A stretch of 64,000 bases of DNA, from positions 1 through 64,000 of the forward strand of contig JAFYOU010000002.1 in the NCBI GenBank assembly GCA_017560095.1. Direction: 5' to 3'. The position numbers and the translations under genes were made by a program. This stretch comes from Candidatus Gastranaerophilales bacterium. Lineage in GTDB: Bacteria > Cyanobacteriota > Vampirovibrionia > Gastranaerophilales > Gastranaerophilaceae. Position 1 is the first letter of the stretch; each line of letters starts with the position of its first letter. Below the pieces are notes generated by a model. The model ran no database searches. It was not told where the DNA came from and saw only the letters and a list, made by a program, of their open reading frames with translations. This document shows, piece after piece, positions 25,858 to 35,130 of this stretch.

Positions 25858-28683
25858 CTATAAATATCTTTTTAAATACTTACCTGTATAGCTTGCTTTA
25901 GACTTGATAATTTGTTCAGGCGTTCCCTTGAAAACAATTTCGCCTCCACCATCTCCGCCTTCAGGGCCTAAATCAATAATCCAATCTGCACATTTTATAA
26001 TATCCATATTATGTTCAATAATTAATACTGTATTTCCATTGTCTACTAATTGATGAAGCATTTTCATTAATTTATCAATATCATAAAAATGTAACCCAGT
26101 TGAAGGTTCGTCTAAAACATATAATGTTTTTCCTGTTGCTCTTTTATTTAATTCAAGAGCCAGTTTTACCCTTTGAGCTTCACCGCCAGATAATGTTGTA
26201 GCACTTTGACCTAATTTAATATAGTCTAAACCTACATCATATAGGGTTTGCAAACGTGTTGCAATTTTTGGAACATTTTGGAAAAATTCCAAAGCTTCAG
26301 CAACGCTCATTTCTAAAACATCAGATATACTTTTTCCTTTGTATTTAACCTCAAGTGTTTCTTGATTATATCTTTTTCCTTTACATACATCACATGTAAC
26401 GTAAACATCAGATAAAAAGTTCATTTCTATTTTTAAAAGCCCATCGCCCGAGCACTTTTCGCATCTTCCACCTTTAACGTTGAATGAAAATCTTCCTTGT
26501 TTATATCCTCTCATTTTCGCTTCAGGAGTCATAGAAAATAATTCTCTAATATGCGTAAAAACATCAGTATATGTTGCAGGATTTGACCTTGGAGTTCTTC
26601 CAATTGGAGATTGGTCAACTATAACCAGCTTATCTATATTTTTAAAACCTTTAATAGAATCCACGCCTTGAGGTTTTGGTTTATTTTTAAGAAGCTCGTG
26701 ACGAGCATATTCAGAAATTATATCAGTAACCAATGTTGATTTTCCTGAACCAGAAACTCCAGTTATAGCGACAATTTTACCTAATGGAATATTGACATCG
26801 ATATTTTTTAGGTTATTTTTATGAGCGTTCTTAACTTCTAAAAATTCGCCATTTCCATCTCTTCTTTCTTTTGGAACAGGAATTTTCCTTTCACCCGATA
26901 AATACTTTCCAGTCAAAGAATCTGGACAATTTTTAATATCATCCAAAGTTCCACAAGCAACTATATTTCCACCCTTAATACCAGCATAAGGCCCAATATC
27001 AACAATATAGTCAGCAGCTTCCATAGTGTCTTCATCATGTTCAACAACAATTAAGGTATTTCCTAAATTTCTTAATTTCATTAATGTTGAAATAAGCATA
27101 TCGTTATCTCTTTGATGAAGCCCTATTGATGGTTCATCTAAAACATATAAAACACCTGATAAACCAGAACCAATTTGAGTCGCAAGACGAATTCTTTGTG
27201 CTTCACCACCCGATAGCGTTCCTGCGCTTCTAGCTAAAGTCAAATATCCCAAGCCCACATCAAGCAAGAATTTCAACCTTGCCCTTATCTCATCAAGCAC
27301 TTGTTTAGCTATTTTCAGTTTGAATTCATCTAAAGTTAAATATAATTCTTGAATAAAATCATATTCTTGTTTAACAGACATTGAACAGAATTCGAAAATA
27401 TTTTTTTGATTAATTTTAACACTAAGAGCAAAAGGATTTAATCTTCCGCCCCCGCAAGCCTTACAAGGGTTTGTTATCATATATTTTTCAATTTCTGCTC
27501 TAATTAAATCAGAATCAGATTCATATTTTTTTGTTAAATAAGGAATTACTCCTTGATAGCTCATAACATGAGTTCGATAATGTTTTGTTCCAAAATCAGC
27601 ATAATACATTTTGATTTTTTCATCACCATTACCATATAAAATTATTCCCTTTTGAGCAGGGGTTAAGCTTTTAAATGGAGCTTCAAAATCTATTTTATAA
27701 TGTTCGCAAACTGATTTTAAAACATCACTATAATATGGATTAGCAGTTTTTGCCCAAGGATAAATAGCGCCTTGCGATAATGATTTTTCGCTATCTGGAA
27801 TAACTAAATCTGGACTAATTTCAAAATGAGCTCCAATCCCATGGCAAACAGGACAAGCTCCTTGAGGATTATTAAAACTCATTAAACGAGGGGTTAATTC
27901 TTCAAAACTTATGTTACAATTAGGACAAGCCAATTTTTCAGAAAAAACAATATCAGAATTATCTTCAATTTTATTAACTATCATAAGCCCATCAGCTCGC
28001 ATTAGTGCAGTTTGAGCTGAATCGAAAATTCGAGATTTAGCAGATTCTTTAACAACAATTCTATCTACAACAATTTCAATTGTGTGTTTTTGAGTTTTAT
28101 TTAATTCAATTTCATCTTCTTCAAGATTATATATTTTTCCATCAACTCTAACTCTTATAAAACCTTCAGACAAAAGTCCTGAGAGCATTTGTTTATATTC
28201 GCCTTTTTTTGCCCTAACAATAGGAGATAATATTTGAATTTTAGTTCCTTCGCCTAAATTTAAAATTTGTTCAGTGATTTCATCAATTGTTTGAGGAGTA
28301 ATCACTTGGCCACATTTTGGACAATGAGGAGTTCCAACTCTAGCATATAAAAGTCTTAAATAGTCATAAATTTCTGTGATTGTTCCAACGGTAGAGCGTG
28401 GATTATTTGATGTTGATTTTTGATCAATTGATACCGCAGGGGATAGCCCATCAATCCGCTCTACATCCGGTTTATCCATCTGTCCTAAAAATTGTCTAGC
28501 ATATGTTGAAAGACTTTCAACATATCTTCTTTGTCCTTCAGCGAATATTGTGTCAAATGCTAAAGAGCTTTTTCCAGAACCCGAAACACCAGAAAAAACC
28601 GTTAATTCCCCTTTTGGAATTTTTACATCAACAGAGTTTAAATTATGCTCATTAGCTTTATAAATTTCAATAAAATCGTTCAT
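25858..28683 (-). CDS. uvrA: UvrABC excinuclease subunit A
   Basis: 941 residues, full length. Two ABC ATPase modules: Walker A GVSGSGKSS at 32-40 and GVSGSGKST in the C-terminal half; two LSGGEAQR signatures and two LDEPS motifs. Zinc-finger Cys pairs are seen as CPKCGQ, CPNCN, CPVCHG, CKACGGG and CEKCSGDG..CDVCKG. It scans DNA for bulky damage and loads UvrB. No uvrB or uvrC is nearby. The ATG is six bases after TATAAT of an extended -10 (TGTTATAAT), with no ribosome-binding site, so the mRNA may be leaderless. Very strong assignment. Confidence 0.98.
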   Translation of the reverse strand: MNDFIEIYKANEHNLNSVDVKIPKGELTVFSGVSGSGKSSLAFDTIFAEGQRRYVESLSTYARQFLGQMDKPDVERIDGLSPAVSIDQKSTSNNPRSTVGTITEIYDYLRLLYARVGTPHCPKCGQVITPQTIDEITEQILNLGEGTKIQILSPIVRAKKGEYKQMLSGLLSEGFIRVRVDGKIYNLEEDEIELNKTQKHTIEIVVDRIVVKESAKSRIFDSAQTALMRADGLMIVNKIEDNSDIVFSEKLACPNCNISFEELTPRLMSFNNPQGACPVCHGIGAHFEISPDLVIPDSEKSLSQGAIYPWAKTANPYYSDVLKSVCEHYKIDFEAPFKSLTPAQKGIILYGNGDEKIKMYYADFGTKHYRTHVMSYQGVIPYLTKKYESDSDLIRAEIEKYMITNPCKACGGGRLNPFALSVKINQKNIFEFCSMSVKQEYDFIQELYLTLDEFKLKIAKQVLDEIRARLKFLLDVGLGYLTLARSAGTLSGGEAQRIRLATQIGSGLSGVLYVLDEPSIGLHQRDNDMLISTLMKLRNLGNTLIVVEHDEDTMEAADYIVDIGPYAGIKGGNIVACGTLDDIKNCPDSLTGKYLSGERKIPVPKERRDGNGEFLEVKNAHKNNLKNIDVNIPLGKIVAITGVSGSGKSTLVTDIISEYARHELLKNKPKPQGVDSIKGFKNIDKLVIVDQSPIGRTPRSNPATYTDVFTHIRELFSMTPEAKMRGYKQGRFSFNVKGGRCEKCSGDGLLKIEMNFLSDVYVTCDVCKGKRYNQETLEVKYKGKSISDVLEMSVAEALEFFQNVPKIATRLQTLYDVGLDYIKLGQSATTLSGGEAQRVKLALELNKRATGKTLYVLDEPSTGLHFYDIDKLMKMLHQLVDNGNTVLIIEHNMDIIKCADWIIDLGPEGGDGGGEIVFKGTPEQIIKSKASYTGKYLKRYL

Positions 28684-28689
28684 AATGCG

Positions 28690-28698
28690 ATTATAACA
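28690..28698 (-). promoter_or_regulatory. Extended -10 for a leaderless uvrA mRNA
   Basis: On the minus strand TGTTATAAT followed by six bases and the uvrA ATG, the same geometry as at tyrA. No LexA-type CTGN10CAG or SOS box was recognised. Confidence 0.5.
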
Positions 28699-28820
28699 CA
28701 GCGGTATTTATATTATTAACTTTTGTTACAAAAGAAAATAAAATCCTAAAGTTTAATTGAAACAGTGTCGTAAATAATTACATAAGACAATAAAGATATT
28801 TAAACAATAAGGAGACAATA

Positions 28821-29204
28821 ATGGACGTAAATCAAGTAAGATTTGGAAATTATTCCATAGGTAATCCACAAAATGGTACACCTAAGAAAAACGAAGAAAA
28901 AGCAAGTGAGACGCAAACACAAAATCAACAACAAACGCTAAGTTCTTTAAATCCTAACGAGGTGATGAATGCTCTTGGTTTGGCGGGAATGCAAAATCTT
29001 GCATTTATCAGCAAAAGCGAAGCAAAAGAAGTTAACCCAACGGATTATTTAGACGAAGGACGAATTAGTGACATTGAAGCCATGATGGCAGAATTTGAAG
29101 CCGGGGTAGGTCAAGTTGCACAAACAATCGAAGCAGAATTTCCCGATATGTTTGCACCTGACCAGTTAAATGCTCTTGCAGCCAAAGTATTTGCTGCAGA
29201 GTAA
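28821..29204 (+). CDS. Uncharacterised small acidic protein with QVRFG N-terminus
   Basis: 127 residues. The N-terminus (VNQVRFGNYSIGN) is followed by a Gln/Thr/Glu-rich linker (about 20-45) and then an acidic helical part ending DQLNALAAKVFAAE. No signal peptide or membrane helix. AAGGAG stands 7 bases before the ATG and a terminator follows, so it is well framed as a single gene. Family not recognised. It shares the short xxxFG sequence near the N-terminus with three other orphan proteins in this window. Confidence 0.75.
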   Translation: MDVNQVRFGNYSIGNPQNGTPKKNEEKASETQTQNQQQTLSSLNPNEVMNALGLAGMQNLAFISKSEAKEVNPTDYLDEGRISDIEAMMAEFEAGVGQVAQTIEAEFPDMFAPDQLNALAAKVFAAE

Positions 29205-29244
29205 GAGAAGTTTTCCTTATTCTCCTCTATTGTTTAATTTTAGT

Positions 29245-29278
29245 GCCGTTGAAGCTTGCCTTTAGCGGCTTTATTTTT
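29245..29278 (+). terminator. Terminator after the small acidic protein gene
   Basis: GCCGTTGAAG and CTTTAGCGGC (two G-T wobbles) around CTTGC, followed by TTTATTTTTA. Confidence 0.75.
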
Positions 29279-29279
29279 A

Positions 29280-29538
29280 CTTCATATTTATGATTGCTAA
29301 TTAAAATAATCTACTTTTTTTAGACTAAACTATTTAAACATTGACAAGATTTAAAGAGGCATGGGTAGCAATTTTTGCACGTTTCTAAATCTAAAGGTTT
29401 AGATACAAGGTTGCACGCCAAATAAGGTAAATTTAAACCTAGCTATTGATGAACATATCGCCTCAAAGAAGTATATTCATATTGTAGAGTAGTAAATATG
29501 TACTAAAAATTTATAAAATAAACTTTTTGGAGGGGTTA
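29280..29538 (+). promoter_or_regulatory. Leader region of the response-regulator gene
   Basis: About 260 bases without a gene. It contains a small hairpin TCTAAA/TTTAGA near 29386 and a GCAATTTTTGC hairpin near 29368. A strong GGAGGGG lies before the ATG at 29539. A long regulated 5' leader is possible; no known riboswitch was recognised. Confidence 0.3.
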
Positions 29539-30252
29539 ATGAGAAGAACAGTAGATTTCAAAAGAAAGCAAAAAGTTATCGTAGTTGATGACAAATATGA
29601 ACACGCTTCAGGTGTTCGTGAATTAGTTAATTTAGAAAATGACTACGAAGTAATTGCAAATGCAGGTAATGCCAATGTTGCTATTTCATTAATTAAAAAA
29701 TATCAACCAGATATCGTTTTAATGGATGTTAATATGCCTGAAATGGATGGCATTAATGCAATTGCCGAAATTCAAAAATTAAATCTAAAAACAAGAATTA
29801 TTGTTTTGACTGCTTATGATGATGCTGATTTAATTTATAGAGCTATGAAAGTTGGAGCTTGTGGCTATGTATTAAAAACTATGGTTTCAGCTCAATTAAT
29901 CAAAGCGTTAGATGAAGTTTCAATGGGTAAAATTTATTTACCAACAGTTCTTTGCTCTAAATTCTTTGAATATTTCCAAGATTTTGAGAAAAATGGTCAA
30001 CAAAATCAAGAAGAAGAAGGCGAAGAAAACTTGCTACACTATTTAACAAATAGAGAAGAGGAAGTTCTTTCTTTATTATTAGAAGGTGCAACATATAAAG
30101 ATGTGGCTCGTGAATTATTTATTTCTGAAACAACAGTTAAAACTCACGTAAATAACATTTTCCAAAAACTTCAAGTTAAAGAAAAAACCCAAGCTGTACT
30201 TTATGCTATTAACAAAGGTTTTAAACCTAAAGCTAAGAAAATAGCTGTATAG
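29539..30252 (+). CDS. NarL/FixJ-type response regulator
   Basis: 237 residues. Receiver domain with the acidic pair VDD near 16-18, phospho-acceptor Asp63 in VLMDVNMPEMDG, conserved Thr in VLTAYDD and Lys in YVLKT. A Glu/Gln-rich linker (about 150-165) leads to a LuxR-type helix-turn-helix (LTNREEEVLSLLLEG..ELFISETTVKTHVNNIFQKL). The ATG at 29539 follows GGAGGGG; a TTG four codons upstream is not needed. It precedes a histidine kinase gene and the flgB-flgC-fliE genes, with a repeat element between it and the kinase. A flagellar regulator is the natural inference, but the target genes are not shown by the sequence. Confidence 0.93.
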   Translation: MRRTVDFKRKQKVIVVDDKYEHASGVRELVNLENDYEVIANAGNANVAISLIKKYQPDIVLMDVNMPEMDGINAIAEIQKLNLKTRIIVLTAYDDADLIYRAMKVGACGYVLKTMVSAQLIKALDEVSMGKIYLPTVLCSKFFEYFQDFEKNGQQNQEEEGEENLLHYLTNREEEVLSLLLEGATYKDVARELFISETTVKTHVNNIFQKLQVKEKTQAVLYAINKGFKPKAKKIAV

Positions 30253-30396
30253 CCGAATCGAGCGAACCTAGCTTTGCTAAGCTTGGTGAGCAAAGATGAG
30301 GTCAGAGGTGTGTGAAGCACCTGAACGGCGCTGATGAAGCGGCGGACTGGTGCGGATACCGTACCAAAGCGACGTGCGACGAAGTCGCTCAGGAGC
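30253..30396 (+). repeat. GC-rich two-hairpin repeat between regulator and kinase genes
   Basis: Starts right at the stop codon of the response-regulator gene and ends CAGGAGC, 48 bases before the kinase start. It is far more GC-rich than its surroundings. The last 28 bases (30369-30396), containing TGCGACGAAGTCGCTCAGG, match 33226-33253 with one difference and form a GCGAC-GAA-GTCGC hairpin. Confidence 0.75.
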
Positions 30397-30444
30397 ATTG
30401 TGCACACACAAATAATAAAGGTAGTAAGTAAAACAAGAAACTAA

Positions 30445-31668
30445 ATGCAAAAAACTAAAAAAAATCTTAATATCTACTTTGAAGCCAAAGACTTAACGCA
30501 AAATGAAATCTACTCATTAACCATTGTTAAGTCTTTGGTTAAAAGTGTTTTAGAGCCCATTGCAAATAATAATTCTAAAGCACTAATATTAATGCATGTT
30601 AAAGAATATCCCGAAACCGAAGGGGTAATAAAAAGATTAGAATATAATACAAACGTAAATTTAAGAAAAATTAGTGATTTTGAATTTTCGAAATTCGACA
30701 TTGAAGAAATTGGTTTTATTGTTTTAACTTCTCCCAGATACAATGCAGCATTGTTATTTAAAGAAGTTGAAGAAAATAAATTTGAAATTTATTTAAAGTT
30801 AAATTCAAAACTTGTAAACAACGTTTATGAAACAATAAAATCCATATTTTTAATAGATTACGACGATGAATTTTTTATTCATAAACCAGAACGTCGAGAC
30901 AATATTGCAATGAATAATGCAATTGAGAATTTAATTAAACATTTTGAAGAAACCATTAAAGAAAATGAATATAATTCAAAAATTCAAGAAAGTTATAAAA
31001 CTATTAATGAAACAAACACATCTTTTAGAAACGAAATTTATCAGAATGTAAAACAAATTGCACATGAAATTAAAAATCAATTAAGCATTTTAGATATTTA
31101 TACAAGAATTTTTGAAAAGAAAACAGGCGATGTTGAAACAACAGAACCAATCAGAAAATCCGTTAGTTTAATTAAAGCTCAAATTGAGCAATTTAAAAAT
31201 ATTGACGTAGTTAATCTACAAGAAAAAAATATTAAAACAATTATTCAAGATTCAATTAAGGTTTATTCAGGACTTTTAAAAGAAAAAAATAATAAATTAA
31301 TTTTAATTGATGAAATGGCAGGACTTGAAGCAAACTGTTTTGTGGATGAAGAAAAATTTTCAATTGTTATAAACAATATAATTAAAAATGCACATGATTC
31401 AACAAATAATGATGAAATTATTATCAAATTGGCACAAATAGAAGATCATGTTAAAATTTCAATTATTAATCATGGAGAAATGATTGAAAAAACTCAACAA
31501 GAAAAAATATTTGAACAAGGTTACACAACCAAAAATGATGGATGGGGAGTTGGATTATCTGTTTGCAAAAAATTTATTGGTTCCCAATTTGGAACTTTTG
31601 AATTAGCTAAAAGTGATGAAAGCGAAACAATATTCACCTTAACATTACCTTTAGTTCAAACAAGATAA
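30445..31668 (+). CDS. Soluble sensor histidine kinase
   Basis: 407 residues, with no membrane helix. The first 190 residues form an unrecognised sensor region; then come the phospho-acceptor His207 in IAHEIKNQLS, an N box (VINNIIKNAHDS) and G boxes (DGWGVGLSVCKKF). The HEIKN form is of the NtrB/FlgS class. It lies after a NarL-type regulator and 25 bases before flgB, so a cytoplasmic kinase tied to flagellar assembly, comparable in position to FlgS of epsilon-proteobacteria, is a reasonable hypothesis. The partner regulator there is NtrC-like, whereas here it is NarL-like. No good ribosome-binding site precedes the ATG. Confidence 0.88.
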   Translation: MQKTKKNLNIYFEAKDLTQNEIYSLTIVKSLVKSVLEPIANNNSKALILMHVKEYPETEGVIKRLEYNTNVNLRKISDFEFSKFDIEEIGFIVLTSPRYNAALLFKEVEENKFEIYLKLNSKLVNNVYETIKSIFLIDYDDEFFIHKPERRDNIAMNNAIENLIKHFEETIKENEYNSKIQESYKTINETNTSFRNEIYQNVKQIAHEIKNQLSILDIYTRIFEKKTGDVETTEPIRKSVSLIKAQIEQFKNIDVVNLQEKNIKTIIQDSIKVYSGLLKEKNNKLILIDEMAGLEANCFVDEEKFSIVINNIIKNAHDSTNNDEIIIKLAQIEDHVKISIINHGEMIEKTQQEKIFEQGYTTKNDGWGVGLSVCKKFIGSQFGTFELAKSDESETIFTLTLPLVQTR

Positions 31669-31692
31669 ACAAAAACTAATAAGGATAGAATT

Positions 31693-32160
31693 ATGGATTT
31701 TATTGACAATAGAACAAGAGCAATAGGCGCTATGGCACTTGATGGTTTGCAAGAAAGAGCAAAAGCAATTTCTGCTAATACCGTTAATGTTCTAACACCA
31801 AACTATCAAAGAAAAGAAGTTAGTTTTGAAAATAGCTTAAGAAATGTAATTGAAAGGGAAAACGAAAAAGAAGCAATCAAACTTCAAAATTCTGCTATGT
31901 ATAATCAAAATCCAAAATCAGTATTACAAGGACAAAGCCCAGCTCAAATTGCATTTTTAAATACAGCTTATGAAGAAGGCTATTCTATAAACATTGAAAA
32001 TGATACATCTGAGGCATTAGGTTTAGATGGAAATAATGTTAATTTAGAATCAGAGATGATGGATGAAGCAAAAACAGGTATGCAATATCAAGTTATTGCT
32101 TCTTTATTATCTAAATCATACGCTATGATGAATACAATCATCAAAGGCCAAAATCAATAA
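31693..32160 (+). CDS. flgB: Flagellar basal-body rod protein FlgB
   Basis: 155 residues. The N-terminal flg_bb_rod-like segment is ALDGLQERAKAISANTVNVLTPNYQRKEVSFE, and the C-terminus (GMQYQVIASLLSKSYAMMNTIIKG) matches the rod-protein end that pairs in coiled coils. FlgB forms the proximal rod of the flagellar basal body. It is the first of three flagellar genes, 25 bases after the kinase gene, with AAGGA before the ATG. A little longer than the typical 130-residue FlgB. Confidence 0.93.
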   Translation: MDFIDNRTRAIGAMALDGLQERAKAISANTVNVLTPNYQRKEVSFENSLRNVIERENEKEAIKLQNSAMYNQNPKSVLQGQSPAQIAFLNTAYEEGYSINIENDTSEALGLDGNNVNLESEMMDEAKTGMQYQVIASLLSKSYAMMNTIIKGQNQ

Positions 32161-32183
32161 ATTATCAAGGGGAGAATTAGTAT

Positions 32184-32675
32184 ATGAGTTTCAATGTATT
32201 TGATATCGCAGCCAGCGGAATGCACGCTCAGCGTATTAAAATGGATACTGTTTCATCAAATATTGCAAATATAAATACAACCCGAAACGAATTTGGCGAA
32301 AAACAGGTTTATCATAAAAAGCAAGTTACTTTTAAAGAAATGGCTTTAAAAAATGACTATCATTTCCCAAAAGGAAATGTTGATGTCGCTTTTGACCCAC
32401 CAAGTGAACCTTATTTGGTTGGCGGTGTTTCAATTGGCGGAGATACGATTTCAAAAGGCGTAATGGTTGAATCAATCACAGATGCTGACAATCCAACAAA
32501 AATCATATATGACCCTTCTCATCCAGATGCCGATGAAAATGGTTACGTTGAATTACCAAACGTAAATGTTGTTGAAGAAATGGTTAATATGGTTAACGCT
32601 TCTCGTGCCTATGAGGCAAATATTACATTAGCTCAAACAACAAAAACAATGATCCAAAGTGCAATAAATATTTAA
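32184..32675 (+). CDS. flgC: Flagellar basal-body rod protein FlgC
   Basis: 163 residues. It starts FDIAASGMHAQRIKMDTVSSNIANINTTRNE, the classic rod-protein N-terminus, and ends VEEMVNMVNASRAYEANITLAQTTKTM, the classic FlgC C-terminus with the Asn-Ala-Ser-Arg-Ala-Tyr motif. It assembles the proximal rod with FlgB. Next to flgB (23 bases) and fliE (12 bases), the usual order in many bacteria. GGGGAG stands before the ATG. Confidence 0.97.
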   Translation: MSFNVFDIAASGMHAQRIKMDTVSSNIANINTTRNEFGEKQVYHKKQVTFKEMALKNDYHFPKGNVDVAFDPPSEPYLVGGVSIGGDTISKGVMVESITDADNPTKIIYDPSHPDADENGYVELPNVNVVEEMVNMVNASRAYEANITLAQTTKTMIQSAINI

Positions 32676-32686
32676 GGAAATAATTT

Positions 32687-33166
32687 ATGGCAGAAAATTT
32701 CAATATAAATACAAATTTTAATATAGGAAATTTTGATAACTCTATTAATGATTTTAATAAAGTTTTTTCAAATTCTTTAAATAAAACTAATGAAAATATA
32801 ACTTCAACTCAAAATTTTGATGAAGTTTTTAATTCATTTAATGCTACTCAAATTAATCCAATCCAAGGAAGTACTCAAATGTACATCGGAATGGATTCAA
32901 TTAACGCTTCAAAAATTGAAAATTCATCAGCAACAGCCAAAATGGCAAACAGCATCGGTGCAGGATTTAAAAATGGCATAGAAGAAGTGAGCACTTTAGG
33001 AAAAGAAGCCGAAGAAGCATTTGAAACGTTTGCCTCAGGCGGAGATATAAGTGTGCATGAAGTTATGATTGCTTCTCAAAAATCTGGACTTGCCATGCAA
33101 ATGGCAATTCAATTAAGAAATCAAATGATAAATGCATATAATGAATTTAAAAATATGTCGATATAA
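32687..33166 (+). CDS. fliE: Flagellar hook-basal body protein FliE
   Basis: 159 residues; most FliE have about 100. The first 70 residues are an Asn-rich, disordered extension (NINTNFNIGNFDNSIND). The C-terminal part (FASGGDISVHEVMIASQKSGLAMQMAIQLRNQMINAYNEFKNMSI) is the FliE core that joins the MS ring to the rod. Position after flgB-flgC supports it. AAGGAAA precedes the ATG. A repeat element begins directly after its stop codon, and no further flagellar gene follows. Confidence 0.93.
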   Translation: MAENFNINTNFNIGNFDNSINDFNKVFSNSLNKTNENITSTQNFDEVFNSFNATQINPIQGSTQMYIGMDSINASKIENSSATAKMANSIGAGFKNGIEEVSTLGKEAEEAFETFASGGDISVHEVMIASQKSGLAMQMAIQLRNQMINAYNEFKNMSI

Positions 33167-33253
33167 AAAGCGTAAGCCGGTGCTAAATCGGCGAAGCGTT
33201 GAGCTTTGACGATAGCACTACGAAAGCTACGTGCGACGAAGTCGCTCAGGAGC
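33167..33253 (+). repeat. Two-hairpin repeat between fliE and the M49-like peptidase gene
   Basis: Begins at the fliE stop codon. First hairpin has GTGCTA/TAGCAC arms; the second is GCGAC-GAA-GTCGC; it ends CTCAGGAGC, 21 bases before the next ATG. Same architecture and orientation relative to transcription as the other copies. Confidence 0.75.
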
Positions 33254-33274
33254 TAATAAAGTAAAGGAAACAAA

Positions 33275-35017
33275 ATGCAATACAACTACGGATTGGATAT
33301 AAAAGAATTAGAAAAAAGAGTACATAAAGATTATCTTGTAACAAAAAAAATGCTAGATGTGGATGCGCCAGAATATATAGCACTAGCCGAAGGTGATAAA
33401 ATTGCTCTTAAATATTTAGTTAAAGCTGCTCGAATCATTGAAAAAATAAATATGGAGCTAGATTCTCATCATAACTTACCATTTAAAAAATTTTTAGAAG
33501 ATGAGATTAAAAAAGGTTCAAAACAAGCAAAATTAACAAAAATTTTATTTGATGCACAAAAAGGAATTTTTGCGCTTGATTGCGAATCAAATTTAGTTAA
33601 ACTAGCAAGTGGATTAGAAAAGAAAGCTGGTCGCGGCTTATATCCAGAAGATTTATCTAAAGAAGATTTTCACGCCATTTTAATTTATATGCTTCAATTA
33701 GACAAAGTTGAAGAGGTGCGAAAAATATTAAATCAAAGAAGCGTAGTCGAAAGAATTACGCCTAAAGAACTTATTGCAATTGATTATGTTGATAAATTTA
33801 GCGAAGATTTCGCTCAAATTGCAAAATATCTTTTGAAAGCAAGCTGCATCTCAACAAATGCTGACTTTAATGAATATTTAAGACTTCAAGCAGATGCATT
33901 TATGAAAGCCGATCCTATGCTAGATGCTTATGCAGATAAAAAATGGGCAACTTTACAAGATACACCTTTAGAATTCACAATAACGCGCGAAAATTATACA
34001 GATGAAATGACTGAAACTGTTTTAGAAAACGAAGAACTAGTTAATCTTTTAAAACAACATAATATTGAAGTTATTTCAAAAGATTATTTGGGTGCTCGAG
34101 TTGGAATTGTAAATAAAGAGGGAACTGATTATATTTTAAAAGTTAAAGAATATCTTCCTTTAATGGCAAAAAATATGCCATATTGTGACGAATACGAACA
34201 AGTTATAACAGAAGCTTCAGAAGTATCTCAAACGATGGTTGATGTTGACCTTGTAGAAGTAGCAGGAGATGTTGGTGCTTTTAGAGCGGGAATTACATTA
34301 GCAGAAAATCTTCCAAATAATGACAAATTATCTCTAACTATTGGAGGTGGCAGAAGAAATGTTTATCATAGACAAATCAGATTTGTCACATCAGAAGATG
34401 CAAAACAAAAAATTCAAGAAAGATTAGATGCGATTTTGGATAAAACTTTGCATAAATTTTATGATGATAAAATGGATCATCCTTTTACAATTGGCCATGA
34501 AAATGGTCACTCACTAGGACCAAAAGAAGGTTGTGAAGCTTTAGGCAAATACAAATCAATAATCGAAGAAAATAAAGCCGATATGGTAGCACTCTCAATG
34601 CTTGATGTATTAACTGAAGCAAAACTCTACACACAAGAAGAAAAAGAGAAAATCATTGTAACCTATGCAACAGATAATATGTTAAAATCAAAACCGACAT
34701 TATCTCAAGCGCATAGAGTTCGATCCGTTATGCAAAACTATTATTTTATTAAACATGGGGCAATCGAAATTTCAAAAGATGGAATTTTATTTGTTAATAT
34801 TGACAAAATGATTCCGACGGCAAAAAAAATGCTTGCCGAAATTGTTAAAATCCAAATGTCAGGCGACTTTAAAAAAGGTGAAAATTATGTTTTGGATAAT
34901 TTTATTTGGACAAATGAGATGGAAGTTGTTTCGGAAAAATTAAAAAAGATTTCAAAAAGATTAAATGGAACGACAGAACAAAAGCTTGCAGATATGTTAT
35001 TTAAACTAGAAGATTAA
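33275..35017 (+). CDS. Zinc peptidase of the M49-like (dipeptidyl-peptidase III-related) group
   Basis: 580 residues, soluble. Zinc-site motif HENGHSLGP with His408, Glu409 and His412, and a second motif EENKADM at 431-437 with Glu/Asp ligands. HExxH plus EExxAD spaced 20 or so residues apart resembles the M49-related proteins of the nudix-associated group rather than true DPP III (HEXXXH). The N-terminal two-thirds is mostly helical. It probably cleaves peptides in the cytoplasm; substrate unknown. AAGGAAA lies before the ATG. The gene is read as one unit with the flagellar genes only if the repeat element does not end transcription. Confidence 0.75.
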   Translation: MQYNYGLDIKELEKRVHKDYLVTKKMLDVDAPEYIALAEGDKIALKYLVKAARIIEKINMELDSHHNLPFKKFLEDEIKKGSKQAKLTKILFDAQKGIFALDCESNLVKLASGLEKKAGRGLYPEDLSKEDFHAILIYMLQLDKVEEVRKILNQRSVVERITPKELIAIDYVDKFSEDFAQIAKYLLKASCISTNADFNEYLRLQADAFMKADPMLDAYADKKWATLQDTPLEFTITRENYTDEMTETVLENEELVNLLKQHNIEVISKDYLGARVGIVNKEGTDYILKVKEYLPLMAKNMPYCDEYEQVITEASEVSQTMVDVDLVEVAGDVGAFRAGITLAENLPNNDKLSLTIGGGRRNVYHRQIRFVTSEDAKQKIQERLDAILDKTLHKFYDDKMDHPFTIGHENGHSLGPKEGCEALGKYKSIIEENKADMVALSMLDVLTEAKLYTQEEKEKIIVTYATDNMLKSKPTLSQAHRVRSVMQNYYFIKHGAIEISKDGILFVNIDKMIPTAKKMLAEIVKIQMSGDFKKGENYVLDNFIWTNEMEVVSEKLKKISKRLNGTTEQKLADMLFKLED

Positions 35018-35030
35018 CCAAAACAAAATT

Positions 35031-35062
35031 AAAACACTTTGCAAACAGCAAAGTGTTTTTTA
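35031..35062 (+). terminator. Terminator after the M49-like gene
   Basis: AAAACACTTTGC and GCAAAGTGTTTT around AAACA, then T's. Confidence 0.9.
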
Positions 35063-35064
35063 AA

Positions 35065-35093
35065 ATAAAAAAAGGGTCGAATAAATTCGACCC
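35065..35093 (-). terminator. Terminator after flagellin
   Basis: On the minus strand GGGTCGAAT..ATTCGACCC followed by seven T's, about 40 bases past the flagellin stop. Confidence 0.9.
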
Positions 35094-35130
35094 ACTGTAT
35101 TGCCATCACCAGTTAGATTTTTTTTGCCTA

